From Algoriphagus resistens (lineage in GTDB: Bacteria; Bacteroidota; Bacteroidia; Cytophagales; Cyclobacteriaceae), in contig NZ_LMXN01000013.1 in assembly GCF_001442615.1 (NCBI RefSeq), positions 62,001 through 126,000 on the forward strand: 64,000 bases of DNA, in the 5' to 3' direction. Numbering within the stretch: position 1 is the stretch's first letter; each line of letters opens with the position of its first letter. The position numbers and the translations under genes were made by a program. The notes beneath the pieces are model-generated. The model was not told where the DNA came from. It ran no database searches and saw nothing but the letters and a program-made list of their open reading frames with translations. Of the stretch, positions 32,271-40,361 are shown piece by piece.

Positions 32271-34913
32271 TTAATTTTCATCTTTTAGTGCTTCCATAAA
32301 ATATTGATAGTACATTGTCAGTTCACTATCCGTCTCTTGGGCTGCTACCTCATTTATTTTCTTCAAAATCTCCTGATCATCAGAAAATCCCAGTAACCCC
32401 TGAAAAGCACCCAATCGCACATAACTCCTCGTATCATTTTTCATTTTCCCCAATAAATAATCGATTGCCTCCTCTTTGCCCTCTTCAGGCAAGCGGGTGA
32501 AATATTCGCTAAGGTACCCCAGATAATAATACAGCCCCTCCCCTGAAATAGTATTGGCCTGGTTCAGAAACCAATCACCTTTGCCGGCAACGGCGTTTGT
32601 GATATAATAATCTGCAACCGGAACCACTATACGGAAGTTATTTTCACTCGCATAGCTCTCCATCAATAAGGAATCGGGCTCCTGTGATTCCATGCTTACC
32701 AAACCCATCAAGGCAGATCCTGCGACCAGATAAGACGAATCCTTGGCTAATTCCAGAAAAGTAGAATAATAATCATCAGGGGAAAAGGCTGCCAACACGT
32801 CAATTGCCCCTGCCCTAACAGAATTTCGTGGATCATTCTCAGCCAGGTATACAACTTTCCGGGCTAATTCCGGAGTGTCGTCTAGCCATTCCGGGTTACC
32901 TTGGAGAATTGACAACGCTGATTCTCTTACCGACCAAAAATCATCCTCCAGCGCCTCAGGAAGGATTGATTCCAGTTCAGCCAGGGCCTCCCAGACTGCC
33001 AGGCTATCCAATGCCTCATATCTTGCTATCCCAAATTTAGAGTTCCTGAATTGTTGACGCATATAAGCTGGGCTTAACTCAATGGACTTCTTGGCAAGCA
33101 GATTTTTCTGCTCGTCCAAGAATAGCTGCTCAACAGGCACTTCATTCTCCAAGCCAATCTTCTGAAAAGCGTTGGTGATCATAAATCTCTTACTTTTATG
33201 CACGTTCCCTTCGTACCAGCTTACATCAAGTGGAAGCTTATAAAGTGGCGAAGTATTCAAATCCTGTAGCTGGGTAACGGATATTTGTACATTTTTTGGA
33301 TTTGAATAATCTACCTCGAAATGAAGTTCCGGATGGCCCTTATCCAAAAACCATTGATTAAAGAACCAATTTAAATCCTCTCCACTGACCTTTTCAAATG
33401 CCATCCGGAGATCATTCACTTCAACATTTTCAAATGCATGCTCCTCTAGGTAAACCTTTAGACCAGCATAAAATGCTTCCTGTCCCAGGTATTCACGAAG
33501 CATGTGTACTATTGCCCCCCCTTTGGAGTAGCTATGAGAATCAAACATATCTTCCGGATCTTCATAGGTAAAGCGGATCAGCTCAACCTGCTTCGTCTCT
33601 GCTTCCAAAAAATAGTTTTCCATTTCTGAAATGAGTTTCAGCTTAGCTTCGTCCGCTCCATTCTTGTGCTCATTCCACAGAAACTCGCTGTAATTTGCAA
33701 ACCCTTCATTCAAGGTAAGATTCGCCCAAGACTCTATGGTCACGTAGTCTCCAAACCACTGATGGAAAAGCTCATGGGCAATGATGTAATCCCACTCTGA
33801 ATCAATTGCTTCCCGTTCAGTAAGGCGTAATTCCTCCATGAAAATGGAAATCGTTGTGTTTTCCATTGCCCCCGACACAAAATCCCTGACAACTACCTGG
33901 TCATACTTAGGCCAAGGATATTTTACTCCCAACAAATCCGAGAAGAAACCAATCATCTCCGGCGTATTCTTAAACACTTTTTCAGCTCCTTTTTCGTAAC
34001 CTTTTTCAACAAAGTAACCTAAAGGAACATTCTCCCAAAAAGCTTCCACTTTCCCAAAATCCCCAATGGCGAAAGCAGCCAAATACGCTGAATGAGGAAA
34101 TTTCATTTCCCAGTAATCTTTCCTCATTCCATTCCCCAGATCCTCCTGTCTGATCAATTCTCCATTTCCTACAGACACCAACGTATCAGAAACAGTCAGT
34201 TTAATCAGCTGGGTGAATTTGTTATTTGGTGAATCAATCGTTGGGAACCACTTGGAATTATGGGCAGTCTCCCCCTGAGTCCAGATCATCCTGGGTTTAT
34301 CAGGTATCGTGTCCAGCGGATCAATGAAATAAAGCCCTTTGGTATCGGTAATAGCCTCGCTTCCAGCTCCGGGATTTCGCTCAGGAAAAGCGGTATAATC
34401 CAAGGCTATCTGGAAAGTATCTGATTTTGTCAGCGCTCTTGGCAGGTGAATATAGATTTTCCTCTTATCGTAGTCATAGGTTATGGATTCACGTTTTCCT
34501 TCTTGAATAAAAAAAATTTCGTCCAGTTCAAAATCCTGAGCATCAAGAACAAGCTCTCCAGTTGGATAAAAAAAAGGCTTGATAGTTAATTCGGCCTCGC
34601 CAAATACCGCTTGCCGCTGATAGTCAAAAGACAAGTCCAGGTCTGTATGCAAGATGTCAAAATCTTTTTTTGCCGAAGGTTTATAAGCCTCAAATGATGG
34701 TTTCTTCTGAGGAACGGGAATGTTCACAATCATGCTATCCACCGACTGTAAGGGCACCTCGGATACCTGAATCTCTTCAATCGGGCCGCCAGATTCTTCC
34801 TGGACTATCGGACGTGCTGACTTGCATGCTACTGCTAAAATCATAAAAAAAATAAGCTGATATACTATAGAATATAGCCGGAAGTATGGCTTTCTTACAG
34901 TCAATTGATTCAT
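32271..34913 (-). CDS. M1 family metallopeptidase (aminopeptidase) lipoprotein with HEAT-like C terminus
   Basis: The 880-residue product is a zinc aminopeptidase of the M1 (aminopeptidase N) family. A signal peptide ends in the lipobox AVAC (Cys30), so it is probably anchored in the outer membrane or facing the periplasm. The substrate-anchoring GAMEN motif is at 348-352, the zinc site HELFH at 380-384 and the third ligand Glu at 403, so it looks active. The C-terminal 230 residues contain repeated helical pairs (SVRESALSILQGNPEWLDD, then NDPRNSVRAGAIDVLAAF) like HEAT repeats. It probably trims peptides for nutrition. The gene stands alone, divergent from the biotinyl protein gene. Confidence 0.93.
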   Translation of the reverse strand: MNQLTVRKPYFRLYSIVYQLIFFMILAVACKSARPIVQEESGGPIEEIQVSEVPLQSVDSMIVNIPVPQKKPSFEAYKPSAKKDFDILHTDLDLSFDYQRQAVFGEAELTIKPFFYPTGELVLDAQDFELDEIFFIQEGKRESITYDYDKRKIYIHLPRALTKSDTFQIALDYTAFPERNPGAGSEAITDTKGLYFIDPLDTIPDKPRMIWTQGETAHNSKWFPTIDSPNNKFTQLIKLTVSDTLVSVGNGELIRQEDLGNGMRKDYWEMKFPHSAYLAAFAIGDFGKVEAFWENVPLGYFVEKGYEKGAEKVFKNTPEMIGFFSDLLGVKYPWPKYDQVVVRDFVSGAMENTTISIFMEELRLTEREAIDSEWDYIIAHELFHQWFGDYVTIESWANLTLNEGFANYSEFLWNEHKNGADEAKLKLISEMENYFLEAETKQVELIRFTYEDPEDMFDSHSYSKGGAIVHMLREYLGQEAFYAGLKVYLEEHAFENVEVNDLRMAFEKVSGEDLNWFFNQWFLDKGHPELHFEVDYSNPKNVQISVTQLQDLNTSPLYKLPLDVSWYEGNVHKSKRFMITNAFQKIGLENEVPVEQLFLDEQKNLLAKKSIELSPAYMRQQFRNSKFGIARYEALDSLAVWEALAELESILPEALEDDFWSVRESALSILQGNPEWLDDTPELARKVVYLAENDPRNSVRAGAIDVLAAFSPDDYYSTFLELAKDSSYLVAGSALMGLVSMESQEPDSLLMESYASENNFRIVVPVADYYITNAVAGKGDWFLNQANTISGEGLYYYLGYLSEYFTRLPEEGKEEAIDYLLGKMKNDTRSYVRLGAFQGLLGFSDDQEILKKINEVAAQETDSELTMYYQYFMEALKDEN

Positions 34914-34979
34914 ATTTAAAACGAATGAAAAAGAGTTGATTTTATTGGAAATTGTATATTCGACTTCAAATTAACAGGA

Positions 34980-35474
34980 ATGTTTACAGTAACTATCCAG
35001 AACAAGAGCTATTCAGTAGAAAAAACAGAAGAAGCTATCCACGTAAATAACCAAACGATCAACTGGGATCTGCAATGGATCTCTGATCGAAAAATTCATC
35101 TTATTTATGAAAATAAGTCTATAGAAGCAGAATTGATTTCACTCGACGAACTCACCAAAACTATTCAAATCAAGCTCGGAAATAAAACATCCAGCCTCCA
35201 GCTCAAGGATAGGTTTGATCTGCTTTTGGAACAAATGGGGATGAATAATACGGCTTCTCTGGCTTTAAAAGAGATAAAAGCCCCTATGCCCGGACTGATA
35301 CTAGACTTAAAAGTAAAAGCCGGGGACGAAGTCAAAAAAGGGGAAGTGCTACTGATTTTGGAGGCCATGAAAATGGAAAACATCCTTAAATCACCTGGAG
35401 ATGGTGTAGTGAAAGCCGTGAAAGTATCTCTCAATGAAAGTGTGGAAAAAAACCAAGTCTTGATTCAATTTTAG
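34980..35474 (+). CDS. Biotin/lipoyl-binding carrier protein (carboxylase BCCP subunit)
   Basis: The 164-residue protein carries biotin for an acyl-CoA or pyruvate-type carboxylase. The C-terminal biotinyl domain (about 97-164) has the site EAMKMEN, with the biotinylated Lys at 131, preceded by the typical APMPGLILDLKVKAGDEVKK. The N-terminal 95 residues resemble the linker domain found in stand-alone propionyl- or acetyl-CoA carboxylase carriers of Bacteroidota rather than the Pro/Ala linker of AccB. No carboxylase partner is adjacent, so the enzyme it serves cannot be named. A terminator lies 57 bases downstream. Confidence 0.88.
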   Translation: MFTVTIQNKSYSVEKTEEAIHVNNQTINWDLQWISDRKIHLIYENKSIEAELISLDELTKTIQIKLGNKTSSLQLKDRFDLLLEQMGMNNTASLALKEIKAPMPGLILDLKVKAGDEVKKGEVLLILEAMKMENILKSPGDGVVKAVKVSLNESVEKNQVLIQF

Positions 35475-35531
35475 CTTTTAACCCTAGCATAATGAGTTGA
35501 AGAAATTATATTTGTCGGATTATTTTGTGCT

Positions 35532-35556
35532 AACCGGGCTTTCCTCGGTTCTTTTT
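35532..35556 (+). terminator. Terminator after the biotinyl carrier gene
   Basis: AACCGGG and CTCGGTT form a 7-pair stem (one G-T pair) with loop CTTTC, followed by CTTTTTC. It lies in the leader of pyrH, between a TATATTTG box (35507-35514, no -33 element) and the gene, so it could also act on transcripts starting there. Confidence 0.65.
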
Positions 35557-35751
35557 CAGTCAGTTTTGATCGTGCTAGTTAAACTTTCAATAGAAAAAGC
35601 AATGCCTCTAATAATCGTGTTCAAGCGATAATCAACCTCTGAAAAACTAGACCAAACATATGAAATCGAGCATGACGAAAGCGTCACACAGCAGAATTAC
35701 TAGCTGACTTGAAAGATTCCATGTGTCCTTTAAAAGACAAATTATAACCAT

Positions 35752-36462
35752 ATGAAATACAAGAGAATACTGCTCAAACTCAGTGGAGAAGCGTTAATGG
35801 GTGACAAGAGTTATGGCATTGATCCGGTAAGACTTCAGCAATATACCCAGGAGATCAAAAAAGTACAGGACATGGGTGTGGAAATTGCAATTGTGATCGG
35901 TGGCGGCAATATTTTCAGAGGGGTCCAGGCAGAGCAATCAGGAATAGACAGAGTACAGGGGGACTACATGGGGATGCTGGCTACACTGATCAATGCGATG
36001 GCCCTGCAAAGTGCACTTGAGCAAGGTGGAATGTATACACGCTTAATGTCTGGTATCAAGATCGAAAGTGTGTGCGAACCTTTTATCCGCAGAAGAGCAA
36101 TCCGTCACCTGGAAAAGGGACGTATTGTGATTTTCGGGGCAGGCATTGGCAATCCTTATTTCACCACCGACTCTACCGCAAGCTTAAGAGCTATAGAGGT
36201 GGAAGCAGACATCGTATTGAAGGGAACAAGAGTGGATGGCGTCTATACAGCTGATCCGGAAAAAGATTCAACAGCCACAAAATATAAAACTATTTCGTTT
36301 CACGAAGTGTATGAAAAGAACCTCAACGTCATGGATATGACGGCTTTTACCCTTTGTCAGGAAAACAACCTTCCCATCATTGTATTTGACATGAATGTGG
36401 CGGGGAATCTTAGCAAATTGGTACAAGGCGAAGAAATCGGTACTTTGATCACTTCTCTTTAA
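35752..36462 (+). CDS. pyrH: UMP kinase
   Basis: PyrH phosphorylates UMP to UDP in pyrimidine synthesis and is the hexameric bacterial type unrelated to eukaryotic UMP kinases. The 236-residue product starts MKYKRILLKLSGEALMGDKS and contains VIGGGNIFRGVQ and GAGIGNPYFTTDSTASLRA, the nucleotide-binding signatures. The 277 bases upstream hold the terminator at 35532-35556 and then about 195 bases in which I see no gene. It is followed by frr after 11 bases, a widely conserved pair. Confidence 0.98.
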   Translation: MKYKRILLKLSGEALMGDKSYGIDPVRLQQYTQEIKKVQDMGVEIAIVIGGGNIFRGVQAEQSGIDRVQGDYMGMLATLINAMALQSALEQGGMYTRLMSGIKIESVCEPFIRRRAIRHLEKGRIVIFGAGIGNPYFTTDSTASLRAIEVEADIVLKGTRVDGVYTADPEKDSTATKYKTISFHEVYEKNLNVMDMTAFTLCQENNLPIIVFDMNVAGNLSKLVQGEEIGTLITSL

Positions 36463-36473
36463 GCTAAAAAATC

Positions 36474-37034
36474 ATGGAAGAAATCGAACTATACTTAGAC
36501 GAAGCAAAGGAATTGATGCAGAAAGCAGTGGATCATACTTCTGCCGAACTTTTGAAAATCCGCGCAGGCAAGGCTATGCCAAATCTACTGGATGGTATCA
36601 TGGTTCAGTATTACGGTGCCAATACCCCACTGAACCAAGTCTCTTCCGTAAATACCCCCGATGCGCGCACGCTCTCCATCAAGCCTTTTGAACGCTCGAT
36701 GATCTCTGAGATAGAAAAGGCGATCATCAATTCAGACCTTGGTCTAGCCCCTCAAAACAATGGAGAAGTAATCATTCTTACTATTCCAGCTCTTACTGAA
36801 GAGAGACGTATTTCTCTGGTAAAGCAAGCAAAACATGAGTGTGAGGGAGGAAAAATCTCGCTAAGAACGGTACGCAAGGACATCAATGACGAGCTCAAAA
36901 AGCTTCAAAAAGAAGGTGCTGCAGAAGATGAAATAAAAAGAGCCGAAGATGTGGTACAAAAACTCACTGACCAGTTTTCAGCTAAAATAGATGAGCTGCT
37001 CGCAAAAAAAGAAATAGACATCATGAAAGTCTGA
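36474..37034 (+). CDS. frr: Ribosome recycling factor
   Basis: RRF splits post-termination ribosomes together with EF-G (fusA at 15451). The 186-residue product is the usual length, with the helical-bundle sequences LLKIRAGKAMPNLLDGIMV and IRVPALTEERR-like IPALTEERRISLVKQAKHE. It is cotranscribed with pyrH and ends at a strong terminator. Confidence 0.98.
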   Translation: MEEIELYLDEAKELMQKAVDHTSAELLKIRAGKAMPNLLDGIMVQYYGANTPLNQVSSVNTPDARTLSIKPFERSMISEIEKAIINSDLGLAPQNNGEVIILTIPALTEERRISLVKQAKHECEGGKISLRTVRKDINDELKKLQKEGAAEDEIKRAEDVVQKLTDQFSAKIDELLAKKEIDIMKV

Positions 37035-37041
37035 TACTATA

Positions 37042-37066
37042 AAAACCCGGCCTGAAACCGGGTTTT
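37042..37066 (+). terminator. Terminator after frr (probably bidirectional)
   Basis: A perfect 9-pair stem AAAACCCGG / CCGGGTTTT with a 7-base loop, followed by TTAATTTT. It lies 7 bases after frr and 16 bases from the stop of the converging DUF5686 gene, so it can serve both. Confidence 0.9.
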
Positions 37067-37082
37067 TAATTTTATTTTTTGA

Positions 37083-39740
37083 TTAGTTATCAAAATTCAA
37101 ATTGATAAAGGTGGCAACCCCAAAACGTACCCCCCCGCGCAAGTAATCAGAATTTTCAAAACCAGCCCCCATTTCTACCCTGAAAATTCTAAACAGATTG
37201 TCTAAGGAATACCCGACTTCCCAATAGTGCGGAGAATTGTCTGTCTTCAAATAATTCAAGAAAATATTCTCTCTTACCCCGGAGAATCTGAGCATAGGCA
37301 ATTGTGTGAAAATAAACTTCCTAAACTGGTAATGTACTATCCCTGAAAAGTACTTGGTGTTTGTACTGTACATATAATAATCCATAAAGCGATAATTGGA
37401 CGCTGGTCCAAAGTTTGAGAAAATAGTTCTATTCCCTCCGAAATGCTGGAAATCCGGAAAATACACTTGATCATTTGACAAAAATGCCCCTGCGGTAAGA
37501 TTGAAATCCAACTTTCCGCTGACTCCAAAGGTGTAGGTGTGCTGAATTCCCATCTCCAACTGGTCAAAATCAGCAGCTGTACCGTCTGCGGAAATCCCCC
37601 CAAAAGCCTTGTTATAACTCAACTTTAGCAGCGGAGAACGATCAGAAATCGGATACTTCCTTCCATTCCTAATCCCATATTTTATTCCTGGGCGCCATTC
37701 CAGTCCAGCATTCAATTTTAGAATATTATGGTCGCTAAATGATGCCGGATTTGTCTCCACATTCTCAGGCTGGTTCGGGGAATATTCCCGTTCTGGCTTA
37801 TTATAGAAGCTGTAATTATTAGTATTGAATAATTCTGCACGCTGGGCGTAAGTCAGATTTACGCGATAGGTAACCCCACCGTTTACCCGATGTGCCCAAT
37901 AGGCCTGGGCAAAATCCTGCTCATAAAGCTTCATGTAATTTTGCCGGAAAAACAGGGAATACAGGGCATTTACCTGCTCATTAATAGGCTCTCCGCCATT
38001 GAATTGGTCAATATATCGACCTCCTTTTATCCCAAAGGTGGTACCTGAGATTGGCAAAGTGCTTGACCAGCGGAAGTCGACTTTCCCATAGAATCTGTCA
38101 CTCGAAAATCCATAGCGCAACTCAGGTTCAACATTAAAGCTTTTACGATGCACGCTCACACTATCTGCAAGTTTCGTCTCTGATTGTTTTCTATAAAAGA
38201 GTCCCATTCCAAGCTTGAAACCCTCCACCGTATTAAAGGATATCTTGGTCCAATTTTGTTTAAAACCCAGGGAAGCTCCATTGCCCAAGCTGTAGGAAGC
38301 ACCGTTCATGAAGTCAAGCGGTTTATATTTCCTCCTTGCTTTTTTGGCTATGGAGTCTACATCACTCAGCTTCGCAGCTTCCACTGTGGCCAAGCTATCG
38401 TCACGCTGATACCCCTGAATCTCACTCTCAGTCAACGGCACGGGACGAATACTATCCCAGTAAGCCTGATCGTATTTTTTAGCCATCGAATCCACCTCAT
38501 AATAGCTTTCCTGCACCACATCCGGTTCTTCCAGCTCCTTTATGGACTCCTTCTCATATTCATTCAGCAGCTTGCGGTATTCCTTGCGTGTCTTGGGTTC
38601 TTCCGTAGCGAGCTGTTCCAAGGCAGAGACCGACTTATTAAATTCCACTGCATTCTCAGGTATCTCCTGAACCTTCTCGTCAATAATTTCAGGTACAATT
38701 TCAAGGTCAGGATTCAGTTCTATTTCATACTCACGCGTAGAGGCCAGGTACTTAAAATTCCCTTCAAATCCCAACATCTTTCCTCCAAAATCATAGGTAT
38801 GCGTCAGTGGCATCCAGACATTTTCAGCGACAGGCGCGTACTGCTGCTTGGCCTGAATCTGAAATCCAAGCAATGAAGTCTGCAGGTTCAGACTATGAAT
38901 AGCCCACAGATCCTCTATAATATAGATAAACCCCTCGAACACCTGCTCACCTCGGGATCTTGGTGTCACTCTGATTTTATTAACTACCACATTCTGATCG
39001 AGAAAACTTCCTTCATACCGGAATTTATAATACTGGAAAGCAGACCTGGAGAGAGGCGAGATGATCCCATTGATTTTCTCCTGATAAAAAGTGGTCTGAA
39101 TATAAGGTGCCGGAGAAGTGGATTGATTATCTCCATTTGTCCGGATTGAGATCACTTTTTCTTCCACTTTATTCGGTTGGGTGAAGGTGATTCTCGACAC
39201 CGACTCAGAGGTATAAGCCTCATTTAGCTTTAGACCTTCTTTTTCTATGGTTTTCCTTAGAAAAAAGGGCGCATCCGTTAGTTTTCCTGTTCCTTTCAGG
39301 TATACAGTCATACTGTACTTCTGGATCTGAAGCCTGTGATATTTTGCTTTTGCTATGGCTTTACGCATGATGGTCAGCGCAGGATCTTCTGCCCCAGCCC
39401 TCACTTCCACCTCAGCCAAGGTATAGTCCTGCTGTTCCAGCACGAAGTCTTTAACGATCCATTCATCTGCTACTATAATCGTCTCAAGCTGGGATTTGTA
39501 GCCTAGGTATTGAACCAACACATCATAAACACCCTTCGGAAGTTTGTACTCATAATTGCCTTCCTCATTGGTAGGCACGCCATCACCCAGATTTCGGATA
39601 TAGACTGAGGCAAAAGCCAATGGCTCTCCTGAAGCAGATTTCACTTTTCCCCTTATACCTTGGGCGCTTGTATGATTGACAAACAATAATGATGTAAAAG
39701 AAATGCTTAAGAAAAGAATTAAGTGTACTTGTTTTTTCAT
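37083..39740 (-). CDS. DUF5686 and carboxypeptidase-regulatory-like domain outer-membrane protein
   Basis: The protein is 885 residues from the ATG at 39738-39740 (MKKQVHLILFLSISF). A TTG seven codons earlier is possible but adds residues ahead of a good signal peptide. After the signal (ending ...TSAQG) comes a CarboxypepD-regulatory-like beta-sandwich (KVKSASGEPLAFASVYIRNL), then the DUF5686 region (DPALTIMRKAIAKAKYHRLQ) and a C-terminal half of alternating amphipathic strands ending FINLNFDN, suggesting an outer-membrane beta barrel. The family is common in Bacteroidota and has no established function. A GTCCGT/ACGGAC hairpin lies about 40 bases upstream. Confidence 0.85.
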   Translation of the reverse strand: MKKQVHLILFLSISFTSLLFVNHTSAQGIRGKVKSASGEPLAFASVYIRNLGDGVPTNEEGNYEYKLPKGVYDVLVQYLGYKSQLETIIVADEWIVKDFVLEQQDYTLAEVEVRAGAEDPALTIMRKAIAKAKYHRLQIQKYSMTVYLKGTGKLTDAPFFLRKTIEKEGLKLNEAYTSESVSRITFTQPNKVEEKVISIRTNGDNQSTSPAPYIQTTFYQEKINGIISPLSRSAFQYYKFRYEGSFLDQNVVVNKIRVTPRSRGEQVFEGFIYIIEDLWAIHSLNLQTSLLGFQIQAKQQYAPVAENVWMPLTHTYDFGGKMLGFEGNFKYLASTREYEIELNPDLEIVPEIIDEKVQEIPENAVEFNKSVSALEQLATEEPKTRKEYRKLLNEYEKESIKELEEPDVVQESYYEVDSMAKKYDQAYWDSIRPVPLTESEIQGYQRDDSLATVEAAKLSDVDSIAKKARRKYKPLDFMNGASYSLGNGASLGFKQNWTKISFNTVEGFKLGMGLFYRKQSETKLADSVSVHRKSFNVEPELRYGFSSDRFYGKVDFRWSSTLPISGTTFGIKGGRYIDQFNGGEPINEQVNALYSLFFRQNYMKLYEQDFAQAYWAHRVNGGVTYRVNLTYAQRAELFNTNNYSFYNKPEREYSPNQPENVETNPASFSDHNILKLNAGLEWRPGIKYGIRNGRKYPISDRSPLLKLSYNKAFGGISADGTAADFDQLEMGIQHTYTFGVSGKLDFNLTAGAFLSNDQVYFPDFQHFGGNRTIFSNFGPASNYRFMDYYMYSTNTKYFSGIVHYQFRKFIFTQLPMLRFSGVRENIFLNYLKTDNSPHYWEVGYSLDNLFRIFRVEMGAGFENSDYLRGGVRFGVATFINLNFDN

Positions 39741-40361
39741 AAAAGTTGGTTTGTATCTCAAGATAAACAGCTTTTCAAAAACGGACTTTATCTGTCCGTG
39801 GTTTTAAGATGATTTAGCAACAGAATCCGATGTTGGATGCCGGGTGTCTGGCGCCTGCTCGTTTATGCTTTGCCTACCCGCAGATATGTCACCCTTGTGA
39901 CTTGGCCATGGTGGGGCCTTGTCAGAGGATCGCATTATACACAGCACAAGTTGGGAGGCTTGTTCTTTAGTCATGGCAGCTGCTGGAGAAGTAGCCTAAT
40001 AGGGGACAAAAACTTATCATGAGTTTTTCATTTTCAGACCGCTCTTTATTGAAATTTTTAAAAATGTTTTTAACTGGTAAAAATCCATTTTGAACGGGAG
40101 GATTATTTTTTCCAATTTTTAAAAAAAACTCTGTTCCATGATATTTCGAAAACAGAAATCGATTTCCATTAACATTATGACAGACAACTATCGCTTTTAT
40201 TATACAATTCCTAAAATTTACATTATTCTGTTAAACTATTTTCTTCATCCTTTACTTCGAAAAAATGTTAATAATTGCAAAATTTAAATTATTAGCAGAC
40301 TTTAGATCCCGAAATAATATGCTATCCAGACCTATTTCAATCTTATCAACCAATAAACCTT
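39741..40361. other. Gene-free region with GC-rich island upstream of susC
   Basis: This is the longest stretch without a gene. By hand count 39841-39960 is about 57 percent G+C, while 40021-40140 is about 27 percent. The island contains short inverted repeats, for example GTCAC-CCTT-GTGAC at 39888-39901. The AT-rich part from 40020 to 40361 is probably the susC leader; I found no clear TAnnTTTG promoter in it. A 61-codon open frame at 39837-40022 looks unlike a protein gene. Confidence 0.5.

Noticed and set aside
39837..40022. 61-codon open frame in the GC-rich island
   Set aside because: The translation is rich in Trp, Arg and Tyr without any fold-like pattern, has no upstream signal and no family likeness. 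The island is better described as noncoding.
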